The notes beneath the pieces were generated by a model. That model did not search any database. It was not told the origin of the DNA and saw only the letters and a program-made list of their open reading frames with translations. Below, piece after piece: positions 36,635 through 46,960 of a DNA stretch of 64,000 nt. Each line of letters opens with the position of its first letter. Positions within the stretch are counted from its first letter, which is position 1. Origin of the DNA: Flavimaribacter sp039888615. GTDB lineage: Bacteria; Pseudomonadota; Alphaproteobacteria; Rhizobiales; Rhizobiaceae. A program made the position numbers and the translations under genes. The stretch lies in NCBI GenBank assembly GCA_039888615.1, contig JBDQQS010000010.1, one strand, 5' to 3'.

Positions 36635-39600
36635 ATGCCTTCACGGCAATATCCCTTCATCGACATAGCGGTTCATGACCGGATCCGGGAAGGCTTCGCC
36701 AGTGGCGACGCACAAGTGCTGCTCGCGCAGAACCTGACGGATTTGCTTTGGGTGAACGGCGCCGGCGCTCATCTCTTCGGCTACGCCAATCTCTACGACT
36801 TTCTGGAAGAAGGCCTTGCCTCAGGATCGGCCACCTTCAGGCAAATTCAAAGCGCCACTCGATCCGCCGATCGCTCCGACCCGTCGACCCAATACCGATT
36901 TGCGATGCGCATTGGCTCAGGCTTTCGTCGCCCCATGCTTTCGGCCGGCATGGAGCGGATACAGCTTTCCGGTGGAGAGCCCGCCTATTTGCTGACCTGT
37001 TCGCAGGAGAAAGCATCCGATACGCCGCAGGACCGGGCCGGTCACATGATCAGCGGTTTCGAGGACACGGGCACGCATGCGGCGGTGCTGGATGGAGAGG
37101 GGCGCGTCGTCGCCTCCACACAATCATTCCAGCGGCTGGGGATGGAAGACGCGGCCCGAAAGCGCCTGATCGAGGATGTCGCCCGCGATACCGACAGGCT
37201 GGTCAAACACCCGGTGCGCACCGCGCTCGGCTATCTTCCTGCGGCCATAGCGCGGATCGACGACGACAACGAATTGCACCTGATGTTCGCCGTCGAAATG
37301 TCGATCGGAAATCTGGACCCGGCGCCTGAACCGGAAGTCTCGCCTGATATTTCGGAGCCTGAAGGTAAAATCGAAGCCGCGTCGGAAACCGAGACCGATA
37401 CGCTCGAAACGGAGCTGGACCAGTCCGCAATTTCAAAGCAGACGCCGGGCGCGGATATCGACGACCCCGCTCCGGTTCAGCCTTCGGAGACGGCAGAAGT
37501 ATCGGTAGAAAAGAATATCTACCCGCCTTTGTCGGAGACGGAAGGCGAAGCAAAGCCTGTTCGAGACGAAAGCGCGGAGTCTACCGATAAAGGCGCCGAG
37601 AATGAGCCTCCCTCGGAAGCGCCGTCAGAACCAGATGACGCGTCGGAAACAGAATTGGCGGAGACTGTAGCCGCGGCGGCGGACAGCTTCGTATTCAACC
37701 CGCATAATCGACCGGTCCGCTTTCTATGGAAAATCGACGCGGAAAGACAGTTCACCGAAATATCGCCGGAGTTCGCCGATGTGGTCGGCCCGAACGCCGC
37801 CGATGTCATCGGCCGCAAATTCAGCGATGTCGCGCAGGTTTTCAATATCGACCCGAAGCATGAGATCGTCGAGTTGCTGCAGCGTCGCGACACCTGGTCA
37901 GGCAAGACCGTGTTCTGGCCCGTTCAAGGAACAGAGCTTCACGTGCCGGTTGATCTCGCGGCATTGCCCACCTATTCGCGTGATCGGGTGTTTGACGGCT
38001 TCCGCGGTTTCGGCATCGTGCGTTGCGGCGATGCGCGCTACGACCCAGAGCGCATAGGCCTGGCCCTGACCGACGACGCCAGGCCAGCAACGACAGCGAC
38101 CCCGGCGGCGACAACCGGTCCGCAGACCGCATTGGAGAGTGATATTTCGAATGAGGATGCGGACCTGTCCGCTGAACCAGGCGAGACCATTGACCGCGAT
38201 GACACGACAGATCAGCCCGAATCCGAAAAGGTAATACAACTCGAAGATCGCCGCACCAAGCCGAGGCCCGGCCTAAGCAATGCCGAGAAAATGGCGTTCC
38301 GGCAAATTGCTGAGAAACTTGGACATGCGGCCGACGAACTGTCAGCTTTCGGCAAGAGAAGCAATTCGGATATCGAAGAGCCAACCGAGCCGAAACAGGC
38401 CGTCAGCCAGGAAGAACCGGGTACGCCAGTCGCCAATGCGGATACGCCCTTTGACGACAGCGACGAGACAACGCCGCCGCCGGAAGAAGAGCTTCCCGCA
38501 TTTCCCGCGCCCGAGCCCGCGTCCGGTCGCGAGCTGTTCGCCGACGAACTGGACCGGATCGACGTTCCAACCGTCATTCACAATGGATCCAGCATCTATT
38601 TCGCCAATGACTCCTTCAAGGCGCTGACGGGTTTCGATGGCGCAGAGGAAGTCAACGCGACGGGCGGACTTCCCGTCATCCTTGGCCGCGTGGAGGACGA
38701 TGACGATCTGGACGCCGAAAGCGCGGCGATGACGTTGCATACGCTGCACGGCCAGTCCGTCGAAGTCGATGCGAAATTGCGATCGGTGATCTGGGAGGGA
38801 AAAAAGGCGCTGATGCTGACATTTGTTCCGTTGGCGACCGATGTAGCGCAGCCCCCGGAAGAACCGACTCCTGTTACGGAAAAGGAACAGGACCTCGCCT
38901 CGGAGAGCGACCCGGCCGAAGCCCGGAAGGTTGCTACGCTGGAAGTGGAAGTGAACGAGCTGCGCTCGATCCTGGAAACCGCAACCGACGGCGTGGTGCT
39001 GCTCGGCGAGGACGGAACGATCCGGTCTCTCAACCGGTCAGCGTCGGCGCTGTTCGATTACGACGAGGATGAAATTCGCGCCAAGCCGTTTTCCTATCTG
39101 TTCGCGCATGAAAGCCAGCGCGCCGTCAGGGACTATCTCGCCAGCCTTTCCGATCATGGCGTGGCCAGCGTGCTCAATGACGGCAGAGAGGTTATCGGGC
39201 GCGAGGCGTCCGGGCGTTTCCTGCCGCTTTTCATGACCATCGGCCACCTGTCCGGTTCGAACGGACATTGCGCCGTCATGCGCGACATCACCCAATGGAA
39301 ACGGGCCGAAGAGGAATTGAAGAGCGCCAAGCGCGAAGCGGAATCGGCCAGCCTCCACAAATCGGAATTCCTGGCCCGGGTCAGTCACGAAATCCGCACG
39401 CCGCTAAACGCGATTATCGGCTTTTCCGATCTGATGGCCGAACAGCGTTTTGGTCCGATCGGCAGCCCCCGTTATGTGGAATACGCAAACGACATAGGGC
39501 GTTCCGGCAAGCATGTGCTGGAAATCGTCAATGATCTGCTCGATATCTCCAAGATCGAGGCCGGCGAACAGGAACTGGACTTCGCGGCCATCTCGCTCAA

Positions 39601-40057
39601 CCAGACGCTGCTCGACGCCGTGACGATTCTCCAGCCGCAGGCGAACAGGCAGCGCGTCATCATCCGCACCAGTCTGTCATCCGCGGTGCCCGATGTCGTC
39701 GCCGACCGACGGTCGATCAAGCAAATCGCGATCAATATTCTTTCGAACGCGGTGCGTTTCACGCCGGCCGGCGGACAGGCGGTTGTCTCGTCCTCCTATG
39801 AGAAGGACGGCGGCGTCGTCGTACGCATTCGCGACACAGGCGTCGGAATGTCGGACCAGCAACTGGCCGACGCAATGAAACCATTCCGCCAGGTCTCGGA
39901 AAGCGCGCGTCCGCGCGGAGAAGGCACGGGTCTCGGCCTGCCGCTCGCCAAAGCGATGACCGAGGCCAACCGGGCCCAGTTCTCGATGGATTCAAAACCG
40001 GGCGACGGCACTATTGTAGAAATCCGCTTTCCCCCGCAGCGGGTGCTGGCGGAGTAG
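36635..40057 (+). CDS. PAS-domain sensor histidine kinase, PdhS/PleC/DivJ family (1140 aa)
   Basis: The C-terminal kinase core is complete: phospho-acceptor His918 in 'RVSHEIRTPLNAIIGFSDL', an N box 'INILSNAVRFTP', and G boxes 'RIRDTGVGMS' and 'GTGLGLPLAKAMTE'. The H-box and following 'MAEQRFGPIGSPRYVEYA' are typical of the DivJ/PleC/PdhS group that acts on DivK and thereby on CtrA. PAS-like regions start near residues 365, 642 and 782. Two long acidic, probably disordered stretches (about 225-340 and 485-625) separate them. No membrane helix is visible, so it is cytosolic. The partner response regulator is not adjacent. Confidence 0.9.
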   Translation: MPSRQYPFIDIAVHDRIREGFASGDAQVLLAQNLTDLLWVNGAGAHLFGYANLYDFLEEGLASGSATFRQIQSATRSADRSDPSTQYRFAMRIGSGFRRPMLSAGMERIQLSGGEPAYLLTCSQEKASDTPQDRAGHMISGFEDTGTHAAVLDGEGRVVASTQSFQRLGMEDAARKRLIEDVARDTDRLVKHPVRTALGYLPAAIARIDDDNELHLMFAVEMSIGNLDPAPEPEVSPDISEPEGKIEAASETETDTLETELDQSAISKQTPGADIDDPAPVQPSETAEVSVEKNIYPPLSETEGEAKPVRDESAESTDKGAENEPPSEAPSEPDDASETELAETVAAAADSFVFNPHNRPVRFLWKIDAERQFTEISPEFADVVGPNAADVIGRKFSDVAQVFNIDPKHEIVELLQRRDTWSGKTVFWPVQGTELHVPVDLAALPTYSRDRVFDGFRGFGIVRCGDARYDPERIGLALTDDARPATTATPAATTGPQTALESDISNEDADLSAEPGETIDRDDTTDQPESEKVIQLEDRRTKPRPGLSNAEKMAFRQIAEKLGHAADELSAFGKRSNSDIEEPTEPKQAVSQEEPGTPVANADTPFDDSDETTPPPEEELPAFPAPEPASGRELFADELDRIDVPTVIHNGSSIYFANDSFKALTGFDGAEEVNATGGLPVILGRVEDDDDLDAESAAMTLHTLHGQSVEVDAKLRSVIWEGKKALMLTFVPLATDVAQPPEEPTPVTEKEQDLASESDPAEARKVATLEVEVNELRSILETATDGVVLLGEDGTIRSLNRSASALFDYDEDEIRAKPFSYLFAHESQRAVRDYLASLSDHGVASVLNDGREVIGREASGRFLPLFMTIGHLSGSNGHCAVMRDITQWKRAEEELKSAKREAESASLHKSEFLARVSHEIRTPLNAIIGFSDLMAEQRFGPIGSPRYVEYANDIGRSGKHVLEIVNDLLDISKIEAGEQELDFAAISLNQTLLDAVTILQPQANRQRVIIRTSLSSAVPDVVADRRSIKQIAINILSNAVRFTPAGGQAVVSSSYEKDGGVVVRIRDTGVGMSDQQLADAMKPFRQVSESARPRGEGTGLGLPLAKAMTEANRAQFSMDSKPGDGTIVEIRFPPQRVLAE

Positions 40058-40151
40058 CAAGCTTATCCAAGCAGACTTGCGCTTAAACGCCGATTTGTGG
40101 AAGAAGACGCGGAAAGCCGCATCCGGATCCGTTGGCGCAAGATAAAGACAG

Positions 40152-41840
40152 ATGGCTCATTTCCCGTTGACTGCTTCACGATCCGCGCGCAGCGGCGCAG
40201 GCCTGCCGGTTCTTGCGCTCGTCATTTCGGTCTTCGTCCTCATTCCCGTCGTCGCGCTGTTCGTCATCGCCCTGACCGGATCTTCAGAGGACTGGCCGCA
40301 CCTGATCCGTTATGTAATTCCTCAGTCGATCTGGACTACGGTTCTCCTGCTCTTGGGCGTCGCGGTCCTGACGGGCTCGATGGGAATTCTTTCGGCCTGG
40401 CTCGTCGTCTCCTGCGATTTCCCGTTTCGCCGGTTGCTTTCCTGGGCGCTTGTCCTGCCGTTTGCTGTTCCGACCTATCTCGCCGCCTACGCCTATGTCG
40501 AATTCCTCGACTATACAGGCCCCGTTCAAAGCGCGATCCGGGCGATCTTCGGATACACGTCAGGCTCGCAATACAGTTTCCCTGAGGCAAGATCGCTCTG
40601 GGGAGCGGCGATGATCCTCTCCTTCGTGCTCTTTCCCTATGTCTACCTGACCTGCCGCGCCGTCTTCCTGATGCAGGGCAAGGCGGCTGTCGACGCCGCC
40701 CGGACGTTGGGCGTCGGGCGGCTGGGCGCCTTCTTTCGCGTACAATTGCCGATGGCGCGCCCTGCTCTCGCCATCGGGATAACGCTCGCGCTGATGGAAT
40801 CGCTGAACGATATCGGCGCTGTGGAATATCTGGGCGTCAACACGCTTACGTTCTCGATCTACGACACATGGCTTAATCGCGGAAGCCTCGCCGGCGCCGC
40901 CCAGATCGCCTGCGCCATGCTGATCATCGCCTTCGGATGCGTCGTCTTCGAACGATGGGCGCGCAGACGCCAACGCTTTAATGTTACGCGCACAACCGGA
41001 GCCGTTTTCGACACGGTTCCGCAAAAATTGACTGGCCCTGCCGCGTGGGCGGCGACGGTCGCTTGCGCGCTGCCAATTCTCGCGGGCTTTGGAATTCCCT
41101 TCTATATCCTTGGCGGCTTCGCTCTGAAGAGACTGGAGCAATTTTCCGGCGACCGGCTCTACGCCGCACTGTTTGACAGTCTCTACGTCTCTACGGTCAC
41201 CACGCTCATCACCGTCGTGGTGGCGTTCGTCATCGCCTATGCGGCGCGGGTGTCCGGCAGCAGGATCGTCGCCTATACCGGCCGCATCGCGTCCTTCGGT
41301 TACGCCATTCCCGGAACCGTGCTGGCGCTCGGCGTCCTGATCCCTCTGGCGGGTCTGGACAATCTGATCAATCTCGCCTCCGAACAGATGTTTGGCGTCA
41401 AAGTCGGATTGCTTCTGACGGGATCAGGCGCCGCCATCATCTACGCATGCAGCATCCGTTTCCTGACCATGGCGGAAGGATCGGTGGATGCCGGATTCCA
41501 CAAGCTGTCGCCCAATCTCGACATGGCTGCGCGGACACTCGGGCGTAACCGAAGCCAGACCTTCATCTCAGTGCTGCTGCCGATGATGCGCCCGGCGGCG
41601 ATGACCGCCGCGCTTCTTGTGTTCGTCGACACGATGAAGGAACTGTCGGCCACGCTGCTTCTCAGACCGTTCAACTTCAACACGCTGGCGACCCTGGTCT
41701 ATGAAGACGCGTCACGGGCGCGCGTCGAGGACGCCGCGCCGGCGGCGCTGATCATCATGCTCGTCGGCATCCTACCCGTTATACTGATTTCCAGGACAGC
41801 GATCCGGCGGCCATCCGCCGCTCCGCTTTACAGAGGTTGA
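40152..41840 (+). CDS. ABC transporter permease, iron(III)/thiamine type (FbpB-like, 562 aa)
   Basis: This is a fused double permease of the FbpB/SfuB/ThiP type, with two BPD_transp_1 units each carrying an EAA-like loop ('DAARTLGVGRLGAFFRVQLP' and 'MAARTLGRNRSQTFISVLLP'). About 12 helices. It should move ferric iron or a similar ligand delivered by a periplasmic receptor and powered by an ATPase. Neither partner gene is next to it, which is unusual. It converges with the RND pump gene and overlaps its end by 13 bases. Confidence 0.9.
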   Translation: MAHFPLTASRSARSGAGLPVLALVISVFVLIPVVALFVIALTGSSEDWPHLIRYVIPQSIWTTVLLLLGVAVLTGSMGILSAWLVVSCDFPFRRLLSWALVLPFAVPTYLAAYAYVEFLDYTGPVQSAIRAIFGYTSGSQYSFPEARSLWGAAMILSFVLFPYVYLTCRAVFLMQGKAAVDAARTLGVGRLGAFFRVQLPMARPALAIGITLALMESLNDIGAVEYLGVNTLTFSIYDTWLNRGSLAGAAQIACAMLIIAFGCVVFERWARRRQRFNVTRTTGAVFDTVPQKLTGPAAWAATVACALPILAGFGIPFYILGGFALKRLEQFSGDRLYAALFDSLYVSTVTTLITVVVAFVIAYAARVSGSRIVAYTGRIASFGYAIPGTVLALGVLIPLAGLDNLINLASEQMFGVKVGLLLTGSGAAIIYACSIRFLTMAEGSVDAGFHKLSPNLDMAARTLGRNRSQTFISVLLPMMRPAAMTAALLVFVDTMKELSATLLLRPFNFNTLATLVYEDASRARVEDAAPAALIIMLVGILPVILISRTAIRRPSAAPLYRG

Positions 41841-44800
41841 GCGGTTTCTTTCTTCGTCGCGTCCGACCGATCCTGAGGGGTCTCGACGGGAGCGCCGAGT
41901 TCCTTGCGGGAAATGAAGGTGTAGAACATTGGCACCACGAACAGGGTGAACGCCGTTCCGACGAGGATACCGGTGAAGATCACCAGTCCCATGGAATACC
42001 GCGCCGCCGCTCCTGCGCCTTCGGCGGTGATCAGAGGCACGACGCCGAGCGCCATTGCGGCGGTCGTCATGAGAATCGGACGCAGCCGCACCTTCGCGGA
42101 AGCGACAATCGCCTCTCGACGTGACAAGCCGTTTTCCTCGCGCTGCTGATTGGCGAATTCGACGAGCAGGATCCCGTGTTTGGTGATCAACCCGACCAGC
42201 GTGATGAGGCCCACCTGCGTGTAGATATTGAGAGTTCCTAACCCGATATTGAGCGGGATTATCGCCCCGAATATCGACAGCGGCACCGACATCAGGATGA
42301 TGAAGGGATCGCGGAAGCTTTCGAACTGCGCGGCCAGAACCAGGTAAATGATGACAACGGCCAGAATGAAAGCAATCAGGATCGTGTTGCCTTCCGTTTT
42401 CTCCAGCCGGGACTGACCCGAATAGTCGATAAAAAAGCCTTCGGGCAGCAGGGGCCGGGCGACATCCTCGATCAACGCCAAGCCTTCGCCGGTTGTCACT
42501 CCGGGAAGCGGCAGGGCCGAAATCGTCGCGGAATTGAGCTGGTTGAACTGTTCGATCGCCGCTGGAGACGCATTGGTTGAAATCTTTAAAACCGCCGACA
42601 ACGGCACCATGTCGCCTGTAATGCTTCGGACGAAATACTGTCCGACTGCTTCCGGATTGTTACGGTAGCGATCGGGCACCTGCATGATGATGTCGTAGCT
42701 GTTGGAGTCGCGATCGAACTGCGCAATCGAGCCGCCGCCGACGAGCAGTCCGAGCGTCGTGCCGATGTCGCTGATCGGCAGATTCAGCGAAGCCGCGCGA
42801 TCCCGGTCAATCGTCACGGTGACTTCCGGCGCATCATAGGCCAGCGAGTTCTGGACGACGATGAAACGTCCGGACGCCATCGCCTCATGCTTGATTTGCT
42901 CGGCGACCTCGTAGACCTGGCTCGGATCCCCGATCGACTGGATCACCACGGAAATCGGCAAACCGCCGCCGGATCCCGGCAAGGAAGGCGGAGAAAAAAC
43001 CAGCGCCTCGACGCCGGCGACCTTTGAAAGCCGCGCCTGTATATCGGCCTGGATCTCCTTTTGCGACCGGTCGCGTTCGCTCCAGTCCTTGAAGGCCCAG
43101 ACGGCGATTGCGCTGTTGGTCTGTCCGGAAAATCCGACGATCTGGAAGTCCTTGTCGAGTTCCGGAATGTCCTTCGTCAATTCGCGAATCTGGTCGGCGT
43201 AGAGGTCGGTGTATTCGCTGGTCGCGTAACGCGGCGCATTGATGAGCGCAAACAGTGCGCCGGCGTCTTCCTCGGGCGCGAGTTCGCTCGATGTCTTGGT
43301 GAACATGAAGACCGTGACGCTCACAAGAGCAATGACGACGAGAAGCGTGACCGGTCTATATTTCAAAGACCCGGCGACAAGCCGCTCGTAGCGTTCGGAA
43401 ATCCATTCGAAACAGCGGTCGACGAAATTGGCGAACCTGCTTTGCTGTCCGGCTTTCAGGAGACGCGCGCTCATCATCGGCGTGATCGTCAGGGCGACGA
43501 TGCCGGAAATGATCACCGCGCCCGCAAGCGTCAGGGCGAATTCCCTGAAGAGAGCGCCCGTCAGACCGCCGGTAAAGGCAAGCGGCGCGAACACCGCGGC
43601 AAGCGTGATCGTCATGGCGATGACGGCGGAGGAGATCTCCTGCATTCCGGTGAAGGCGGCCTGCATGGGCGACAGGCCTTCCTCGATATGACGATGAATG
43701 TTCTCGACGACCACGATTGCATCGTCCACCACCAGGCCGATCGCCAGCACCATGGCCAGCAGCGACAGCAGGTTGAGCGAATAATCCATCATCAGGAGAA
43801 GGAAACAGACGCCGATGAGGGACAGAGGAATCGTCACCACCGGCATGAGCACCGATCGGAATGAACCCAGGAATAGCAGGATCACAACGATCACGATGAT
43901 CACGGCTTCGCCGATGGTCTTGAAGACCTCCTCGATCGAGGCGCTGATCGTTTCGGTGGAGTCGTAGACCAGGGCGATCGACATGCCCTCCGGTAGGCTT
44001 GCCTGGATGGCCGGCAACTCTTCAATGACGGCGGACGCGGTATCGAGCGGATTGGCCGCCGGCGTCTGGTAGATGCCGACGAAGGTGCCGCCCTGTCCGT
44101 TGATATTGACGATGGTGTCGTTGTTTTCGGCGCCGAGTTCGACCTCGGCGACGTCACGCAGCCGCACCACCTTGCCGTCTTCCGACTTCACCGGCAGTTC
44201 GGAAAAGGCGTCCTCGGTCTGCAACGTCGATCTCAGTGTAATGGAATAGGCGACGTATTCGTTCTCTGTCTTGCCAGGCGCGGACAGGAAGTTAGACGCA
44301 TTGATGGCGGCGAGAACTTCGGACGCGGTAATGCTGTGGGCGGCGAGTTTTACGGGGTCGATCCAGACCCTCATCGTGTATCTGCGGCGCCCAGGATCTG
44401 GACGTCGGCGACGCCTCTGACCGTGGACATGCGGGGCCTGATGACGCGTTTGATGTATTCGGTCAACTGCTCCGAAGTCATGTTCGGGTTCTGCATGGAC
44501 AGATACATCAGCGCGAAGGTCTGGCCCGTTCCCTTGACGATCGTCGGGTCGCGCGCGTCCGCCGGAAGATCGCCGCGCACCTGCTGCACTTTCGAGAGCA
44601 CCTCCGTAAGGGCGACGTCCGGATTTGAGCCAAGGCGCATGTGAACCGTTACGACGCTTGTCGACGGCAGGCTTTGAGACGTGACGTAGTCGATGTTTTC
44701 CGTCGTCGCGACGGCGGCTGCGACCGGTGCGCTTATAAAACCCTGGACGAGATCGGGGCTCGCGCCCGGATAGACCGTCGTGATGGTGATGACGGTTTCC

Positions 44801-44922
44801 TCGACCTCGGGATATTCGCGGATCTGCAGGTTGAAGATGCCCTGGAAACCGAGAATGAGGATAAGGAACGCCAGAACCGTCGAGAGAACCGGACGCTGTA
44901 TGAATATGTTCGAGAAGTTCAT
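41828..44922 (-). pseudogene. RND multidrug efflux permease (AcrB/MexF family), frameshifted
   Basis: The two frames together make a normal-sized RND pump (183 + 848 = 1031 residues). The first runs from ATG 44922 ('IFIQRPVLSTVLAFLILILG') to a stop at 44371-44373, ending '...QILGAADTR'. The second starts at ATG 44374 with 'MRVWIDPVKLAAHSITASEV', exactly the continuation expected in the family. The overlap is ATGA, so one base is missing in the middle of the porter domain. Either the gene is broken, the sequence has a 1-base error, or two coupled polypeptides are made. It follows the membrane fusion protein gene with an ATGA overlap. It should export drugs or solvents. Confidence 0.88.
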
Positions 44923-46070
44923 TCGGCGTCCGTCTGTTTGGCAGCGACTGCGCCTGGATTGATGGCGTTGTCGACTGTTACAGTTGCGCCGTTGGAAAGG
45001 CGGTTCTGCCCTGCCGTAACCACTGTATCGCCAGCGGATAGGCCTTCCGGTATCTCGACCCAGCCAAGGCTGCGACGGCCTGGTTTCACGAAGATCTGTT
45101 TGGCGACCAGTCGGGCCGGCGCATCACCCTCGGACCCAGCCGCATCACCGTCTGCATCTTCGGCGTTGCTGACGCGATAGACATAGTCTCCATAGAGACT
45201 CGTGATCAGCGCCGTCTGCGGAATGGCGAGGATATTCTCTTCTTCAGGAAGCTTGACCCTGACCTGTACGAACTGACCGGGATTGAGCTTTCCATCCGGA
45301 TTGGTGATGATTGCGCGCACCGAAACCATGCGGGTGACGGGGTCGACTTTCGGATCGATGCCGGTGATCGAACCGGTGAACGGCATGTCGTCGGGGGTTA
45401 TTCCGAATACCACGTCCTGCCCGATCTCCAGATCGTCGAATCGTTGTTCGGGAACCGTGAAATCCACCCGCATCGTGTCGAGATCCTGCAACGTGGCGAT
45501 CACCGTGCCGGGTGAAACGTACTGTCCCGGATCAACGCGCGGGATACCTGTGGTTCCGGAAAAAGGCGCCTTGACCTGTTTCTGGTCGAGCACGGCCTGC
45601 GCCTTGGTCGACAGAGCCGCCGACACCGAGGCCGTCGCCTGGGCGTTTGTGACGCTGACCTCCGAATTCACGCCGCGTTCGCGCAATTGCTCGGCGCGTT
45701 CCAGCGTTTGCCTGTCGAGCGCGGCCTGCGCCTCGACTGAATTCAGATCCGCCCGCTCGACGTCGTCTTCGAGCTGGACGAGCAGAGTTCCCTTCTCAAC
45801 GTGCTGGTTTGCGTCGAAGAGAATTTCGCGCACCACGCCGGTCGTTTCGACTGTCAGATCGACGCCCTTCGATGCGCCTACCGTTCCTATAGCCATAATT
45901 CCCGGATTCCAGGTGATCGGTTCGACCTCCATGGTCGAAACGGTTACGGGCGGCGCCTGCATATTCGCAAAAAACTGCTCGATCGCCTGATCGCGAAACA
46001 TGTTGAAGCCGACGATGCCGCCGACGACGATCGCAAGCAGGATGATGGCAATGATGAAACGCTTGATCAC
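44919..46070 (-). CDS. RND efflux periplasmic adaptor (membrane fusion protein, 384 aa)
   Basis: This adaptor links an RND pump to an outer-membrane channel. It has an N-terminal membrane anchor ('FIIAIILLAIVVGGIVGF'), a lipoyl half-motif near residue 60-100 ('TTGVVREILFDANQHVEKG'), an alpha-hairpin (about 105-165), the second lipoyl half ('VKAPFSGTTGIPRVDPGQYV') and beta-barrel domains. I prefer the GTG at 46070, preceded by AGAGG, over an ATG at 46112 that has no ribosome-binding site. It overlaps the pump gene by four bases. No outer-membrane channel gene is adjacent. Confidence 0.93.
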   Translation of the reverse strand: MIKRFIIAIILLAIVVGGIVGFNMFRDQAIEQFFANMQAPPVTVSTMEVEPITWNPGIMAIGTVGASKGVDLTVETTGVVREILFDANQHVEKGTLLVQLEDDVERADLNSVEAQAALDRQTLERAEQLRERGVNSEVSVTNAQATASVSAALSTKAQAVLDQKQVKAPFSGTTGIPRVDPGQYVSPGTVIATLQDLDTMRVDFTVPEQRFDDLEIGQDVVFGITPDDMPFTGSITGIDPKVDPVTRMVSVRAIITNPDGKLNPGQFVQVRVKLPEEENILAIPQTALITSLYGDYVYRVSNAEDADGDAAGSEGDAPARLVAKQIFVKPGRRSLGWVEIPEGLSAGDTVVTAGQNRLSNGATVTVDNAINPGAVAAKQTDAE

Positions 46071-46152
46071 GGGAACCTCTGCGTGGACGAAGATCAAATG
46101 ACATTGGCCCATTGCGGCGACAGGCGAATAGTGTCCAGATTCATCCTAACTG

Positions 46153-46168
46153 TACCGTCTGGACGGTA
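46153..46168. promoter_or_regulatory. Palindromic operator between RND adaptor and TetR genes
   Basis: TACCGTC-TG-GACGGTA is a perfect 7-base inverted repeat with a 2-base centre, placed between the divergent adaptor gene and the TetR gene, the standard position for a TetR-family operator. Experimental binding is not known. Confidence 0.7.
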
Positions 46169-46209
46169 ATGTCAAATGGATTTATTATCATTAAATAGAG
46201 AGGAAATGA

Positions 46210-46770
46210 ATGTCAGGCAACAGACCGAGTTCAAGATCCAGGATACTTGCAGCCGCGGCGGCGCTTGCCCGCGACGCCGGTCCGGGCAGGCTTTCTCTCG
46301 ATGCGGTCGCCGCTCGGGCCGGAGTATCCAAGGGCGGGCTTCTGTACCATTTTCCGAGCAAGGCCGCGCTGATGGCTGGCCTCGTGGAAGACTATATCGC
46401 CGAATTCGAAGCCAAACTCGATTCGGCGATAACAGAAGGCGACACCGAAGAGGCCTTGATGAAGGCCTATATCGCCCTGTCCCTGAAATCGCTCGACGAG
46501 AAGCAGCCTCCGGCCTCCTGGATCTTCTCCGCCATGGCCGAGGATCCGGATTTTCTCAAACCGGTCAACGAATTCCGGCGCAAACTGCTTCAAAGGCTGC
46601 TTTCGGGATCGGCGGATCGAACAAAAGCCCTCATGGCTTACCTGGCGATCGAAGGCATGCACAGCTTGAAGCTGTTCGGATCGGACCAGTTGTCGGGAGA
46701 AGACCGGGATATGATCGAGGATCATCTTCTGTCTCAGTTAAATGAACAGCCAACCTCGAGCAGGCAATAA
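46210..46770 (+). CDS. TetR family repressor of the RND pump (186 aa)
   Basis: An N-terminal TetR HTH occupies residues 8-55 ('RLSLDAVAARAGVSKGGLLY', then 'HFPSKAALM'). The C-terminal domain resembles the TetR_C group with 'ASWIFSAMAEDPDFLKPV'. Divergent orientation with the RND adaptor and a perfect palindrome in the 139-base gap make it the likely local repressor, released by a pump substrate. A ribosome-binding site AGAGAGG precedes the ATG. Confidence 0.9.
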   Translation: MSGNRPSSRSRILAAAAALARDAGPGRLSLDAVAARAGVSKGGLLYHFPSKAALMAGLVEDYIAEFEAKLDSAITEGDTEEALMKAYIALSLKSLDEKQPPASWIFSAMAEDPDFLKPVNEFRRKLLQRLLSGSADRTKALMAYLAIEGMHSLKLFGSDQLSGEDRDMIEDHLLSQLNEQPTSSRQ

Positions 46771-46793
46771 AAAAAGTGCGCCGGAGCGCACTT
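46769..46793 (-). terminator. Minus-strand Rho-independent terminator without an assigned gene
   Basis: AAGTGCGC and GCGCACTT pair around a 4-base loop. On the minus strand the hairpin is followed by seven T residues; on the plus strand there is no T tract. It therefore stops a transcript coming from 46.8-47.1 kb, where no protein gene is apparent. Confidence 0.75.
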
Positions 46794-46960
46794 GAGAAAT
46801 TTGCTGAGCTGTAAAGCAGGTTTCGCCCGTAGAACCAACGTCGCCTGAATTCGTGACTGAACACAGAAGTGGTTCAGACACGCGAACAATACGGAAGCGA
46901 CCGTAAACGCTTCCTTAACAAAACTGATCAAATCGTAACCAGCAAGCGGCTCTGTAAAGG
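46769..46960 (-). ncRNA. Candidate small RNA in the TetR-GntR intergenic region
   Basis: The 394-base gap between 46771 and 47164 holds no convincing protein gene. On the minus strand it contains three hairpins in a row: GGAAGCG/CGCTTCC (46893-46914), a stem built on CTGAAC/GTTCAG (46857-46877) and the intrinsic terminator at 46769-46793. This is the layout expected of a trans-acting sRNA about 150-200 nt long. The 5' end and promoter are not defined, and I do not recognise the family. Confidence 0.4.

Noticed and set aside
46774..46793. Hairpin as terminator of the TetR gene on the plus strand
   Set aside because: The plus strand lacks a T tract after the stem; only the minus strand has one.
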